This document shows, piece after piece, positions 15,218 to 25,244 of a DNA stretch of 64,000 nt (position 1 is its first letter; each line of letters opens with the position of its first letter). Below the pieces are notes generated by a model. It had not been told where the DNA came from. It saw nothing but the letters and a program-made list of their open reading frames with translations, and ran no database searches. Source of the DNA: Paraburkholderia hayleyella (GTDB lineage: Bacteria > Pseudomonadota > Gammaproteobacteria > Burkholderiales > Burkholderiaceae); contig NZ_QPES01000001.1 in NCBI RefSeq assembly GCF_009455685.1, positions 3,038,001 to 3,102,000 on the forward strand, given 5' to 3'. A program made the translations under genes and the position numbers.

Positions 15218-17809
15218 TTAAACCACCACATTCACGAGACGGCCCGGCACGATGATGATCTTCTTCGCTGTCCGGCCTTCACTGAACTTCACGTACATCT
15301 CGTGCGCCAGCGCCGCCTGTTCGATGGCTTCGCGCGAAGCGTCTTTCGCCATCGTCAGCGCGCCGCGCACGCGGCCATTGACTTGCAGTACCAGCTCGAT
15401 CTCAGCCTGCTCCAGCGCGGCGGCGTCAACCTTCGGCCAGGGCGCGTCGAGCAGTGGGCCCAGGGCCTCGGCGTAACCCAGCGCCTGCCACAACTCACAG
15501 GTCATATGGGGCACCACCGGATACAGCACGCGCAGCAAAATGCCGTAGGTCTCGCGCAGCACGGCGGGCTGCGCGTCTTTCGCGCTTTCGAGTGCATTGA
15601 GCATCTTCATCGTCGCCGACACGACCGTGTTGTACTGCAGGCGCTGATAATCGAAATCCGCCTGCCTGAGCACCGCGTGAATGTCGCGGCGCAAGGTCTT
15701 GTCGCTAGCGCTCGCCGTTGCCGCGGCAAAACCGCCCACGGCGCGCAATGCCGCTTGATGCGTGTAACCAAACGCCCAGACGCGGCGCAAGAAGCGGCTC
15801 GCGCCTTCCACGCCGGCGCCCGACCATTCGAGTTGCTGCTCAGGCGGCGCGGCGAACATCGTAAAGAGACGCGCGGTATCCGCGCCGTACTGGTCGATCA
15901 GCAACTGCGGATCGACGCCGTTGTTCTTCGATTTCGACATTTTCTCGATGCCGCCCAAAACGACCGGCTGGCCGTCGGCATTGAGCGTCGCGCCGACCGG
16001 ACGGCCCTTGTCATCATGCGTGAGCGTGACATCGAGTGGGTTGTACCAGGTTTTCTTGCCCGCGTCGTTTTCGCGGTAGCAGGTTTCGTTCAGCACCATG
16101 CCTTGCGTCAACAGGTTTTTCGCGGGTTCGCCGAAGCTGACCAGCCCCATGTCGCGCATCACCTTGGTCCAGAAACGCGAGTACAGCAGGTGCAGAATCG
16201 CGTGTTCAATACCGCCGATGTACTGATCCATCGGCATCCAGTAATCGGTGCGGGCATCGACCATGGACGAGGCATCCGGTGCGGCATAGCGCGAGAAGTA
16301 CCACGATGAATCGACGAACGTATCCATCGTGTCGGTTTCGCGCCTGGCCGCCGCGCCGCACGCTGGGCAGGTGCAATTGATGAAGGCCGCGGATTTCGCC
16401 AGCGGATTGCCGGTGCCATCCGGCACGAGATCTTCCGGCAGCACCACGGGCAGATCTTTTTCTGGCACGGGAACATCGCCACAACTCGGGCAATGAATGA
16501 TGGGAATCGGTGTGCCCCAGTAGCGCTGGCGCGAAATACCCCAATCGCGCAACCGCCAGGTGACCTGACGCTCGCCCACGCCCAGCGCCTTCAGATCAGC
16601 GCTGATCGCCTCGACGGCGGCGTCGAACGTCATGCCATCGTACTTGCCGCTATTGATGCACACACCGTTTTTGTCGCCGTACCACTCCTGCCAGGCATCA
16701 GCGGAAAACGTCGCCCCTTCGCGTGCCACGACCTGCTTCACCGGCAAGCCGTACTTTCTGACGAAAGCGAAATCGCGTTCATCGTGCGCGGGCACGCCCA
16801 TCACCGCACCCTCGCCATAACTCATCAACACATAGTTGCCGATCCAGACTTCAACCGGCTCCTGGGTCAGCGGATGCGTGACAGAGAAGCCGGTCGCCAT
16901 GCCCTTTTTTTCCATCGTGGCGACATCGGCCTCAGCCACGCCGCCACGCTTGCATTCTTCGATAAACGCCGCGAGCGCGGGCTGCTCCCGCGCGAGGCGC
17001 GTGGCCAGCGGATGCTCGGCGGCAATCGCGCAAAACGTGACGCCCATGATCGTATCGACACGCGTGGTGAACACACGCAACAGCTTTTTTTCGCCGTCGA
17101 TCTCATACGGAAAACCGAAGTTCACGCCGAAGCTCTTGCCGATCCAGTTCTGCTGCATGATCTTGACGCGCTCAGGCCAGCCCAGACCCTCGAGGTCATT
17201 GAGCAGCTCATCGGCGTACTGCGTGATACGCAGGTAATACATCGGGATTTCGCGCTTTTCGATCAGCGCGCCGGAACGCCAGCCGCGTCCGTCGATCACC
17301 TGTTCGTTGGCGAGCACAGTCTGGTCGACGGGGTCCCAGTTCACCGTGCCGGTTTTTTTGTAAGCGATGCCTTTTTCGAGCATCTTCAGAAAGAACCACT
17401 GGTTCCACTTGTAATACGACGGATTGCAAGTGGCGATTTCACGTGACCAGTCAATGGCCAGCCCCATCGACTGCATCTGGGCCTTCATGTACGCGATGTT
17501 GTCGTAAGTCCACCTGGCTGGCGGCACGCCATTGGCCATCGCGGCGTTTTCGGCGGGCATGCCGAAAGCGTCCCAGCCCATCGGCATCAGCGTGTTGTAG
17601 CCGTTCATGCGCAGATAGCGGTACATCACATCGTTGATCGTGTAGTTGCGCACGTGCCCCATGTGCAGCTTGCCCGACGGATACGGCAGCATCGACACGC
17701 AGAAGAACTTGGGCTTGCTGGAGGTTTCTGTGGTCTTGTAGGCGTCACTGGCACGCCATTGCCCTTGCACTGCGGCTTCGACGTCGGAGGGAACGTATTT
17801 TTCTTGCAT
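15218..17809 (-). CDS. leuS: Leucyl-tRNA synthetase
   Basis: The enzyme charges tRNA-Leu. The 863-aa product is full length. The class I signatures are present: the HIGH-like PYPSGKLHMGHVRNY near residue 40-55 and KMSKS in IEKMSKSKNNGVDPQ near residue 620. The CP1 editing domain lies between (for example VPAHDERDFAFVRKYGLP). It is the first gene of leuS-lptE-holA. Cytoplasmic. Confidence 0.98.
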   Translation of the reverse strand: MQEKYVPSDVEAAVQGQWRASDAYKTTETSSKPKFFCVSMLPYPSGKLHMGHVRNYTINDVMYRYLRMNGYNTLMPMGWDAFGMPAENAAMANGVPPARWTYDNIAYMKAQMQSMGLAIDWSREIATCNPSYYKWNQWFFLKMLEKGIAYKKTGTVNWDPVDQTVLANEQVIDGRGWRSGALIEKREIPMYYLRITQYADELLNDLEGLGWPERVKIMQQNWIGKSFGVNFGFPYEIDGEKKLLRVFTTRVDTIMGVTFCAIAAEHPLATRLAREQPALAAFIEECKRGGVAEADVATMEKKGMATGFSVTHPLTQEPVEVWIGNYVLMSYGEGAVMGVPAHDERDFAFVRKYGLPVKQVVAREGATFSADAWQEWYGDKNGVCINSGKYDGMTFDAAVEAISADLKALGVGERQVTWRLRDWGISRQRYWGTPIPIIHCPSCGDVPVPEKDLPVVLPEDLVPDGTGNPLAKSAAFINCTCPACGAAARRETDTMDTFVDSSWYFSRYAAPDASSMVDARTDYWMPMDQYIGGIEHAILHLLYSRFWTKVMRDMGLVSFGEPAKNLLTQGMVLNETCYRENDAGKKTWYNPLDVTLTHDDKGRPVGATLNADGQPVVLGGIEKMSKSKNNGVDPQLLIDQYGADTARLFTMFAAPPEQQLEWSGAGVEGASRFLRRVWAFGYTHQAALRAVGGFAAATASASDKTLRRDIHAVLRQADFDYQRLQYNTVVSATMKMLNALESAKDAQPAVLRETYGILLRVLYPVVPHMTCELWQALGYAEALGPLLDAPWPKVDAAALEQAEIELVLQVNGRVRGALTMAKDASREAIEQAALAHEMYVKFSEGRTAKKIIIVPGRLVNVVV

Positions 17810-18064
17810 GATGTGATGAATCGCTGGGTTCGGTGCGCTCGCACCGGACGGGGTGCGCTGCTAGACAGGAAGCCATCCCCTAAAGGACCGCTGCGGAGGG
17901 AAAACGCGGATTATACCGGTCGGCCGCGCCCGCTGGCATACCCTCACGTGCGTGAACAGCGGCTGGGAAAAGCGGCAAGCGCCGTGCCGGTGGCGGCAAA
18001 GCGCCCTGAAAAATCCTGGATCAACGGCGTGTGACAAAAGCCATGCGCCGCCCAATGCAGTGGG

Positions 18065-18496
18065 CTAATGCGCGTTGCCGGCCGCGGACGGATCGGTCAC
18101 AAAACCGATCCGCGCAAGCCCCGCTTGCTGCGCCGCGCCCATCACCTGGGCAATCACTTCATAGCGGGTCGAGCGTTCAGCGCGTAGCTGAATCTCAGGG
18201 GGAGGGTCGCTGCGAGCCGCCGCGGCAAAATCGGTACGCATCTGCTCCGCCGTGATAGCCGTGCCATCCCAGTAAATCCGGTTAGCGGCATCAAGCGACA
18301 GGGTAATCATGCGAGGCGTTTGCGGTGCGGGCGCCGCGGCCACCCGGGGCAACTCCAGCCGGATCGCGTGCGTGAAAAGCGGTGCGGTGATGATAAAAAT
18401 CACCAGCAGCACCAGCATCACGTCGATCAGCGGCGTCATGTTGATCTCTGCCATCGGCGCCTGGGCCGGTTTTTTCTCGAATCCGCCAAAGGCCAT
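18065..18496 (-). CDS. exbD: ExbD/TolR-family proton-channel partner
   Basis: The 143-aa inner-membrane protein has one N-terminal transmembrane helix, and its pore-lining aspartate lies in EINMTPLIDVMLVLLVIFI. A periplasmic domain follows. It would work with the MotA/TolQ/ExbB protein encoded just upstream to energise an outer-membrane process. A GGAGGA ribosome site precedes the ATG. ExbD and TolR are hard to separate by sequence. The absence of nearby tolA, tolB or tonB leaves the partner unknown. Confidence 0.9.
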   Translation of the reverse strand: MAFGGFEKKPAQAPMAEINMTPLIDVMLVLLVIFIITAPLFTHAIRLELPRVAAAPAPQTPRMITLSLDAANRIYWDGTAITAEQMRTDFAAAARSDPPPEIQLRAERSTRYEVIAQVMGAAQQAGLARIGFVTDPSAAGNAH

Positions 18497-18535
18497 GTTG
18501 TCCTCCGCTATGCAGCGCTTCAGGGTTGCGGTACT

Positions 18536-19201
18536 TCAGTCCGGCTGGGCGCAGACGTACACATGCAGATCATGGGCAAAGGCATCCAGCTCCTCGCCCA
18601 GTTGCCGGGCAAGCCGCCCGAGCACGTTGTATGCAAGCACGGCTGGAATCGCCACGACCAGGCCAAAGGCGGTCATGATCAGCGCCTCACCCACCGGCCC
18701 CGCAACGTTTTCGATCATCGCCTGGCCGCTCGCAGCAATGCTGCCGAGCGCGTGATAAATGCCCCAGACAGTGCCCAGCAAGCCGACGAAGGGCGCGGTA
18801 CTCCCCACCGACGCGAGCAGCACCTGGCCAAACTCCAGCCGCCGTTGCGAGGCGCTGAGCGCCTGACGCAACGCACGCAGCACTCTTTCGTTACGCTCGA
18901 CCCGCGCCAGCAACACGCCATCAGGCACGGCTTCAGTGGTATCGAGCGCGGCTTGCGCCAGCGGCAGAAAGACCCGTTCGCGGTCAGCCTGGCGTAACGC
19001 GGCGATGCCCTCGGAGAGGTTCGCAGCCTGCCAGAACAACGCGACAGCCTGTGCTGACTGACGCTTCGCATGGCCTAGCATCCAGCCCTTGACCAGGAGA
19101 AAACACCAGCTCGCCACCGACATGGCAAGCAGGACATAAGCCACGCCGTGTGTGACGGCATCGCCGGTTTGCAGATAATGGATGACACCTGTGCTTGCCA
19201 T
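18536..19201 (-). CDS. exbB: MotA/TolQ/ExbB-family proton channel
   Basis: The 221-aa inner-membrane protein has three hydrophobic segments; the conserved block LLASVGSTAPFVGLLGTVWGIYHAL is diagnostic. It is followed by exbD after 39 nt, so the two form an operon. GGAGGG lies before the ATG. It forms the pentameric channel with ExbD that uses the proton gradient. Confidence 0.92.
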   Translation of the reverse strand: MASTGVIHYLQTGDAVTHGVAYVLLAMSVASWCFLLVKGWMLGHAKRQSAQAVALFWQAANLSEGIAALRQADRERVFLPLAQAALDTTEAVPDGVLLARVERNERVLRALRQALSASQRRLEFGQVLLASVGSTAPFVGLLGTVWGIYHALGSIAASGQAMIENVAGPVGEALIMTAFGLVVAIPAVLAYNVLGRLARQLGEELDAFAHDLHVYVCAQPD

Positions 19202-19279
19202 CGAAGCCCTCCGTATTGAACCAACGACAAACGGAAAAAGCGGAAAAAACGAAAAAAACGAAAACCCCGGAACGAGTCT

Positions 19280-20077
19280 TTAACGTAAGCCCAGCACGTC
19301 TTGCATATCGAACATGCCGCTCGCACGATGCGCCAAAAACCGGGCTGCGCGCAGTGCGCCTTGCGCATACGACAGACGGCTCGACGATTTGTGCGTGATC
19401 TCGATGCGCTCGCCTGTGCCGGCAAAAAGCACCGTGTGATCGCCAACGATATCGCCCCCGCGAATCGTGGAAAAACCGATGGTCGAAGGATCGCGCTCGC
19501 CCGTCACGCCTTCGCGGCCATACACCGCGCATTCGGCAAGATTGCGTCCGAGCGCCTCGGCCACGACCTCGCCCATCTTCAGCGCGGTGCCCGAGGGCGC
19601 ATCGACCTTGTGCCGGTGATGGGCCTCGATGATTTCGATGTCATAGCCCTGGGCAAACTGGCGCGCGGCGAAATCGAGTAGTTTCAGGGTGACATTGACG
19701 CCCACACTCATGTTCGGCGCGAAGACAATGCCGGTTTGTTCAGCAGCCGCGTGTAACTGGGCTTTTTGTGCGTCATCGAAACCGGTTGTACCGATGACGA
19801 GTTTCACGCCATGGCGCACCGCGGCCTGTACATACAGCAACGTGGCCTCGGGGCGCGTGAAGTCGATCAGGCAATCCGACTGCGCGCAAACCCGCTCGAT
19901 ATCGTCGCTCAGCAGCACCCCGGTGTGCCGGCCGAGCAAGGCCCCGGCATCTTGCCCAAGCTGGGGCGAACCACTCCGTTCAAGCGCACCCGAGAGTGTC
20001 ACGCTGCTATCGTTGAGAACGGTTTCGATGAGCATCCGGCCCATTCGGCCAGAGGCGCCTGTAATGGCGATTTTCAT
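19280..20077 (-). CDS. dapB: 4-hydroxy-tetrahydrodipicolinate reductase
   Basis: The enzyme reduces the DapA product with NAD(P)H in lysine and diaminopimelate synthesis. The ATG at 20077 gives 265 aa beginning MKIAITGASGRMGRMLIETV, the standard DapB N-terminus with a Rossmann glycine motif; an upstream GTG would add 17 atypical residues. The motif EIIEAHHRHKVDAPSGTALK carries the catalytic residues. The ribosome site is weak. Confidence 0.96.
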   Translation of the reverse strand: MKIAITGASGRMGRMLIETVLNDSSVTLSGALERSGSPQLGQDAGALLGRHTGVLLSDDIERVCAQSDCLIDFTRPEATLLYVQAAVRHGVKLVIGTTGFDDAQKAQLHAAAEQTGIVFAPNMSVGVNVTLKLLDFAARQFAQGYDIEIIEAHHRHKVDAPSGTALKMGEVVAEALGRNLAECAVYGREGVTGERDPSTIGFSTIRGGDIVGDHTVLFAGTGERIEITHKSSSRLSYAQGALRAARFLAHRASGMFDMQDVLGLR

Positions 20078-20130
20078 GAGGATCACGCAAAAAAGAGACG
20101 AGGTTATAGCGCTGCCGCTATCAGCCACTA

Positions 20131-20160
20131 GAAAAAACGACGGGCCATACGGCCCGTCAT
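20131..20160 (-). terminator. Terminator after bamE
   Basis: On the minus strand GACGGGCC, a GTAT loop and GGCCCGTC form a perfect 8-bp stem followed by a run of six T. It lies just after the bamE stop codon and separates it from dapB. Confidence 0.85.
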
Positions 20161-20191
20161 TGCACTAAAAATAACCCGGTATCGGTATGGA

Positions 20192-20998
20192 TCAGTCGCC
20201 AGTCGGCCCCACAGGTTCAGCGGGCGCGCCCTGAAGACCGCCAGTTGGCCCCACGGGATCAGATGGCACACCCTTGACGTTAGGCGGCGGCGGACGATGG
20301 AATTGCAACTGCGGTGCACCTGGCGCTGTCGCCCCTTGAGGTACGCCACCGCTCAACGTTGGCGTACTGGAGCGCACCGCCGGCCGGGAATCGCGTGTTG
20401 GGGCTGGCGCCGCGCTCGTGAGACGGTTGGCAGCCTGAGCCGCCTGGGCGTTGGCATCGGTATCGGGCACGTTGGCGGCATCCGCGGCTTCGTCCGCAGG
20501 AGAGCGGGCAACATCAGGCACCGTGGGTTCGGGCATGGCCGGAGGATTGGCCACCGTTTTGACCGCTGCCGCTTTCTTGCCGCGCCGGTCACCATCGATT
20601 TCAGCAAGCAATTCGAGATTGGATGGCAGATCTTCGCCCCCGCTCCAGCCAGTCACGAGATCGCCGGAGAAATTCACGACGAAGTCACGTTGCTGCACGA
20701 TCGAGGTCGAGCCACGCTTGAAATAGAAGACGTAGTCCCAGCGATCCGCATGGAACATATCGGTCAGGAGCGGCGTGCCCAGCACCTGGCGCACTTGCGC
20801 ACGCGTCATGCCGACCTGCATTTGCGCGACGGCCTCTCTTGAGACGAAGTTACCTTGAACCACGGTAATTCGATAAGGCGTAATGCTTTGGGCGATGCGC
20901 TGCGTGATGCTGTCATAGCTTCCGCAGCCGGCCAAGGCAACAACCACCGCAATCAGGGCACTACGCCCCCAGCAAACCGATCGAAATTTTGGAATCAT
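20192..20998 (-). CDS. bamE: Outer-membrane assembly lipoprotein BamE with long proline-rich tail
   Basis: BamE is a lipoprotein of the BAM beta-barrel assembly machine. The ATG at 20998 gives 268 aa with a lipoprotein signal (SALIAVVVALAGCG). The SmpA/OmlA domain follows, with QGNFVSREAVAQMQVGMTRAQVRQVLGTP and WDYVFYFKRG. After about residue 140 the protein continues as an alanine/proline-rich low-complexity tail ending in two PVGPTG repeats. Typical E. coli BamE is about 113 aa, so this tail doubles the length; extended forms are known in Burkholderiaceae relatives. It faces fur. Confidence 0.9.
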   Translation of the reverse strand: MIPKFRSVCWGRSALIAVVVALAGCGSYDSITQRIAQSITPYRITVVQGNFVSREAVAQMQVGMTRAQVRQVLGTPLLTDMFHADRWDYVFYFKRGSTSIVQQRDFVVNFSGDLVTGWSGGEDLPSNLELLAEIDGDRRGKKAAAVKTVANPPAMPEPTVPDVARSPADEAADAANVPDTDANAQAAQAANRLTSAAPAPTRDSRPAVRSSTPTLSGGVPQGATAPGAPQLQFHRPPPPNVKGVPSDPVGPTGGLQGAPAEPVGPTGD

Positions 20999-21144
20999 GT
21001 CACTCACCGTGCGGGCCTGCGAACAAGCCGCGCGAGTTTTGTCGAAGTTCTGCCCAAAAGCCTGGCCAATGGACAATGATGGCCAGGACCCGCCAAAAGC
21101 CATTACTATTAGAGCCCTGAATTGTACTCTAGGGATCTCTTGTC

Positions 21145-21570
21145 ATGACCAATCCAACCGATCTCAAGAATATCGGCCTCAAAGCGACCCTACCCCGCCT
21201 CAAGATTCTGGAAATCTTTCAACACTCTCCGGTACGCCATCTGACTGCCGAAGACGTCTATCGCAACTTGCTGCATGAAGAGCTCGATATCGGTCTCGCC
21301 ACGGTTTACCGCGTGCTGACACAGTTCGAACAAGCGGGTTTGCTGTCACGCAGCAACTTCGAATCCGGGAAGGCGGTTTTCGAACTCAACGAAGGGTCGC
21401 ACCATGATCACCTGGTGTGCCTCGATTGCGGCCGTGTCGAAGAATTTTTCGACATCGAAATCGAAACCCGCCAACAGGCCATCGCCAAGGAGCGCGGCTT
21501 CAAACTCCAGGAGCATGCGCTTGCGCTCTACGGCGCCTGCACGAAAGAAAACTGCCCGCACCGCAAGTAA
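21145..21570 (+). CDS. fur: Ferric uptake regulator Fur
   Basis: The 141-aa iron-responsive repressor has an N-terminal winged helix (LKATLPRLKILEIFQ, VYRNLLHEELDIGLATVYRVLTQFEQAGL) and a metal-binding C-terminal part (GSHHDHLVCLDCGRVEEFFD; final cysteine in CTKENCPHRK). It is divergent from bamE across a 146-bp shared promoter region, an arrangement common in proteobacteria. Confidence 0.97.
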   Translation: MTNPTDLKNIGLKATLPRLKILEIFQHSPVRHLTAEDVYRNLLHEELDIGLATVYRVLTQFEQAGLLSRSNFESGKAVFELNEGSHHDHLVCLDCGRVEEFFDIEIETRQQAIAKERGFKLQEHALALYGACTKENCPHRK

Positions 21571-21616
21571 ACACATGAACACATAAAAAACCGAAGCAAA
21601 CACAGCGCGCATCAAA

Positions 21617-21664
21617 CAAAAAATTCCCGCCTGGCATGACCTGCCCCAAGCGGGAATTTTCTTT
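21617..21664. terminator. Bidirectional terminator between fur and gapA
   Basis: AATTCCCGC and GCGGGAATT form a stem flanked by an A-run on the left and TTTTC on the right. It can serve both convergent genes, fur on the plus strand and gapA on the minus strand. Confidence 0.8.
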
Positions 21665-21730
21665 GGCTTCTTGCGGCACCCGGCGCTACATCGGGTTCGG
21701 GGATGCCGCCTCAAACAGTATCAAACAGCG

Positions 21731-22741
21731 TCAAGCCGCATGAGCCAGCGCGACAGCCGTATCCAGCATGCGGTTCGAGAAACCCCATTCGTTGTCGTAC
21801 CAGCTCGACACCTTCACGAGACGGCCCGACACTTTGGTCAGCGTAGCATCGAACGTCGACGAAGCCGGGTTATGGTTGAAATCGATCGAAACCAGCGGCG
21901 CGGTGTTGTAACCCAGAATGCCCTTCAAGGCCCCTTCTGACGCGTCCTTCATGATCGCGTTGACTTCGTCCACGGTCGTATCGCGTTTGGCGATGAACGA
22001 CAGGTCGACAATCGAAACATTGATCGTCGGCACGCGAATCGCGTAGCCATCCAGCTTGCCATTCAGCTCAGGCAGCACCAGGCCGACGGCGGAAGCGGCA
22101 CCCGTTTTGGTCGGAATCTGGCTATGCGTGGCCGAACGGGCCCGGCGTAAATCTTCGTGATAGACATCGGTCAACACCTGATCGTTGGTGTACGCGTGAA
22201 TGGTGGTCATCAGACCGTTTTCCAGACCGATTTTGTCGTTGAGCGGCTTGACCAGCGGCGCGAGACAGTTGGTCGTGCATGAGGCGTTCGAGATCACCGT
22301 GTGTGTGCTTTTAAGCGTGTGATGGTTCACGCCATAGACGATCGTCGCATCGACATCCTTGCCGCCTGGCGCCGAAATGATGACCTTTTTCGCTCCCGCC
22401 TTGATATGCGCGCCCGCTTTTTCTTTCGTGGTGAAAAAGCCTGTGCACTCCATCACGACATCAACGCGCAACTCGGCCCAAGGCAGCTCAGCCGGATTAC
22501 GCATTGCCAGCACGCGGATCTTGTCGCCATCCACCACAAGGTAATCGCCATCCACCGACACTTCGCCGGGAAACTTGCCGTGCGCAGTGTCGTATTGCGT
22601 CAGATGAGCGTTGGTTTTCGCATCGCCCAGATCATTGATCGCAACGATCTCGATATCGTGCTTTTTACCGTTTTCGTACAGGGCACGCAGTATGTTGCGG
22701 CCAATCCGGCCGTAGCCGTTGATTGCGACACGAATCGTCAT
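21731..22741 (-). CDS. gapA: Glyceraldehyde-3-phosphate dehydrogenase, type I
   Basis: This glycolytic enzyme oxidises glyceraldehyde-3-phosphate to 1,3-bisphosphoglycerate with NAD. It is 336 aa, with the N-terminal RVAINGYGRIGRNILRAL Rossmann motif and the active-site SNASCTTNCLAPL. AGGAG precedes the start. It lies 94 nt after tkt on the same strand, so tkt-gapA is a probable operon. It takes the triose made by Eda. Confidence 0.97.
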   Translation of the reverse strand: MTIRVAINGYGRIGRNILRALYENGKKHDIEIVAINDLGDAKTNAHLTQYDTAHGKFPGEVSVDGDYLVVDGDKIRVLAMRNPAELPWAELRVDVVMECTGFFTTKEKAGAHIKAGAKKVIISAPGGKDVDATIVYGVNHHTLKSTHTVISNASCTTNCLAPLVKPLNDKIGLENGLMTTIHAYTNDQVLTDVYHEDLRRARSATHSQIPTKTGAASAVGLVLPELNGKLDGYAIRVPTINVSIVDLSFIAKRDTTVDEVNAIMKDASEGALKGILGYNTAPLVSIDFNHNPASSTFDATLTKVSGRLVKVSSWYDNEWGFSNRMLDTAVALAHAA

Positions 22742-22835
22742 GGTTTATCTCCTGATGGCTAAAAAAATGCTTTCGCTTTTGCCTTGACTGGATGCAGACA
22801 GGCAGCCGCTGCGCCCCGGCAGGGCACAGCATGAG

Positions 22836-24878
22836 TTAGTCCAGCGCAGCCTTGGCCGCGGCAACGACGTGCTCGACGGTAAAGCCGAAATACTTGAACA
22901 GCACGCCAGCCGGAGCCGATTCGCCAAACGTGTCGAGCCCGACTACGCCGCCTTCGAGACCCACGTACTTGCGCCAGAAATCGGTCACGCCGGCTTCGAT
23001 GGCAACCCGGCGCACCCCTTTGGGTAGCACGCGTTCGCGGTATTCGGCATCTTGCCGGTCATAGACCGTGGTGGAGGGCATCGACACCACGCGCGCCGCA
23101 ATGCCTTCACGGGCAAGCGCTTCAACCGCGTTGAGCGCCAGTTCGACCTCGGACCCCGTGGCGATCAGAATGATCTTGCGTGCGACGATCTCGTCGTTCC
23201 AGTCACGCAGCACATAGCCGCCCCTGGCGATGTTCGCAATCTGCGCCTCGGAGCGAGCCGAAAACGCCAGATTTTGACGGCTGAAAATCAGGCACGACGG
23301 GCCATGGCGCTCGACCGACTGGGTCCATGCCACCGCGGTTTCAACCGTATCCGCCGGACGCCAGACATCCAGATGCGGAATCAGGCGCAAGCTGGAAACG
23401 TGTTCGACCGGCTGGTGCGTGGGGCCGTCTTCGCCCAGGCCAATCGAATCGTGCGTAAACACAAAAATGGCAGGCGCTTTCATCAGCGCAGCCACCCGCA
23501 ACGCATTGCGGCTGTAATCGGAGAATGTCAGGAACGTGCCGCCGAACGCCTTGTAGCCGCCATGCAACGCGATGCCGTTGAGCGCGGCGCTCATGCCGAA
23601 CTCGCGCACGCCGTAATGGATGTAATTGCCCCACTGGATGCCGCTCGCGCCGTCCGGAGCCGCATGTACGGACTTCGAAGCCTTCCAGTTCGTGAGATTG
23701 GAGCCCGTCAGGTCAGCCGAGCCGCCCAACAACTCGGGCAGCACGGCCGCCAGGCCTTCGATGGTTTGTTGCGATGCCTTGCGTGTGGCGATGGTTTCGG
23801 CGCGTTCATTGGCGGAGGCGATGAGTGCCTGCGCCTGCCGGGCCCAATCAGCAGGCAGTTTGCCCGCGCTGCGACGCTCGAACTCAGCCGCTTGCTGCGG
23901 ATACTTCGCCTTGTATTGCGCAAAGGCCTTGTTCCATTGCGCTTCGTTCTGCTCGCCTGCGGCCCTGGCATCCCAGGCCGCATAAACCGTTTCGGGAATC
24001 ACGAATGGACCCCAAGTCCAGCCGAGCGCCGCACGCGTTGCGGCAATTTCCTTCTCACCCAGCGGCGCGCCGTGCACATCGTGGCTGCCCGCCTTGGTCG
24101 GCGCGCCTTCGCCGATCACGGTCTTGCAGCAGATCAGCGTGGGCCGCTCCGACTGTTTGGCCTGCGCAATCGCGGCATCGACAGCGTCGACGTCATGACC
24201 ATTCACCGCGCGAATCACATTCCAGCCGTAGGCTTCAAAACGTTTCGGCGTGTCGTCGTGGAACCAGTTCACGACTTCGCCATCAATCGAAATGCCGTTG
24301 TCGTCATAGAACGCAATCAGCTTGTTCAGCTTCAGCGTGCCGGCAAACGAACACGCTTCATGCGAAATGCCTTCCATCAGGCAACCATCGCCGACAAACA
24401 CATACGTATGGTGATCGACGATTTTGGCATCTGCCTGGTTGAACTCAGCCGCGAGCAGCGCTTCGGCGAGTGCCATGCCTACGGCATTGGCCAGCCCCTG
24501 GCCCAGGGGGCCGGTGGTGGTTTCAACGCCGGGGGTGATGCCGTATTCCGGATGTCCGGGTGTTTTTGAATGCAACTGGCGGAAGTTTTTCAGCTCTTCG
24601 AGTGGCAGGTTATATCCTGTCAGATGCAGCAATGCATAGAGCAGCATCGAGCCATGGCCGTTGGACAGCACGAAACGATCGCGGTCGACCCAATGCGGAT
24701 TAGCGGGGTTGTGCCGCAGATGCCGCGACCACAATGCCACGCCAATTTCAGCCATGCCCATCGGCATGCCGGGGTGACCGGAATTGGCCTGTTGCACGGC
24801 ATCCATGGCCAGCACGCGAATTGCGTTGGCCATCAGGGAAGTAGAAGCGGGGATCTGGGTAGAAGACGGGGTCGTCAT
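22836..24878 (-). CDS. tkt: Transketolase
   Basis: Transketolase moves two-carbon units between sugar phosphates using thiamine diphosphate. The ATG at 24878 gives 680 aa (MTTPSSTQIPASTSLMANAI); the reading extends upstream to 25016, but those residues are not transketolase-like. Motifs include NSGHPGMPMGMAEI, the ThDP-binding GDGCLMEGISHEACSFAG and THDSIGLGEDGPTHQPVEH. It precedes gapA. Cytoplasmic. Confidence 0.96.
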   Translation of the reverse strand: MTTPSSTQIPASTSLMANAIRVLAMDAVQQANSGHPGMPMGMAEIGVALWSRHLRHNPANPHWVDRDRFVLSNGHGSMLLYALLHLTGYNLPLEELKNFRQLHSKTPGHPEYGITPGVETTTGPLGQGLANAVGMALAEALLAAEFNQADAKIVDHHTYVFVGDGCLMEGISHEACSFAGTLKLNKLIAFYDDNGISIDGEVVNWFHDDTPKRFEAYGWNVIRAVNGHDVDAVDAAIAQAKQSERPTLICCKTVIGEGAPTKAGSHDVHGAPLGEKEIAATRAALGWTWGPFVIPETVYAAWDARAAGEQNEAQWNKAFAQYKAKYPQQAAEFERRSAGKLPADWARQAQALIASANERAETIATRKASQQTIEGLAAVLPELLGGSADLTGSNLTNWKASKSVHAAPDGASGIQWGNYIHYGVREFGMSAALNGIALHGGYKAFGGTFLTFSDYSRNALRVAALMKAPAIFVFTHDSIGLGEDGPTHQPVEHVSSLRLIPHLDVWRPADTVETAVAWTQSVERHGPSCLIFSRQNLAFSARSEAQIANIARGGYVLRDWNDEIVARKIILIATGSEVELALNAVEALAREGIAARVVSMPSTTVYDRQDAEYRERVLPKGVRRVAIEAGVTDFWRKYVGLEGGVVGLDTFGESAPAGVLFKYFGFTVEHVVAAAKAALD

Positions 24879-25244
24879 TTGAAGTCCGGAGAACGAGTTC
24901 AAAAGCATGAGAATGCGGGCGAAATCCGGAAAGCACTGCGACCCGCCACCCCGACGCACGATGCGGCGCCAGAAGAGACGCGAAACGGGCAGAGCCTTAA
25001 GCGGAAACGGCTGCAAAGCGCGCTATTCTAGCAGATCAGGGGCGCGTTTCCGTGGGCGACAAGGCCATCAAGGTAAGCACCAGGACGCTATCTGGCGCGG
25101 TAAACAACGCGCGAAGAAGCGCGGCAACACGATCATGAACAACCGCGAGAAAGACCAGGCAGATGCCAATACGATGGCGCAGGCTTCCTGCTCGCCCGGA
25201 CAACGCGTCTCATGTGCCGCGTCAAATCAGTCAAATGCATCCGC
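24879..25244. other. Gap between tkt and the LD-carboxypeptidase gene
   Basis: This holds the upstream region of tkt and about 220 bp more. No protein-like reading frame, hairpin with U-tract or repeat was recognised in either strand. The open frames here look like chance frames in GC-rich DNA. A decayed gene cannot be excluded. Confidence 0.4.
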
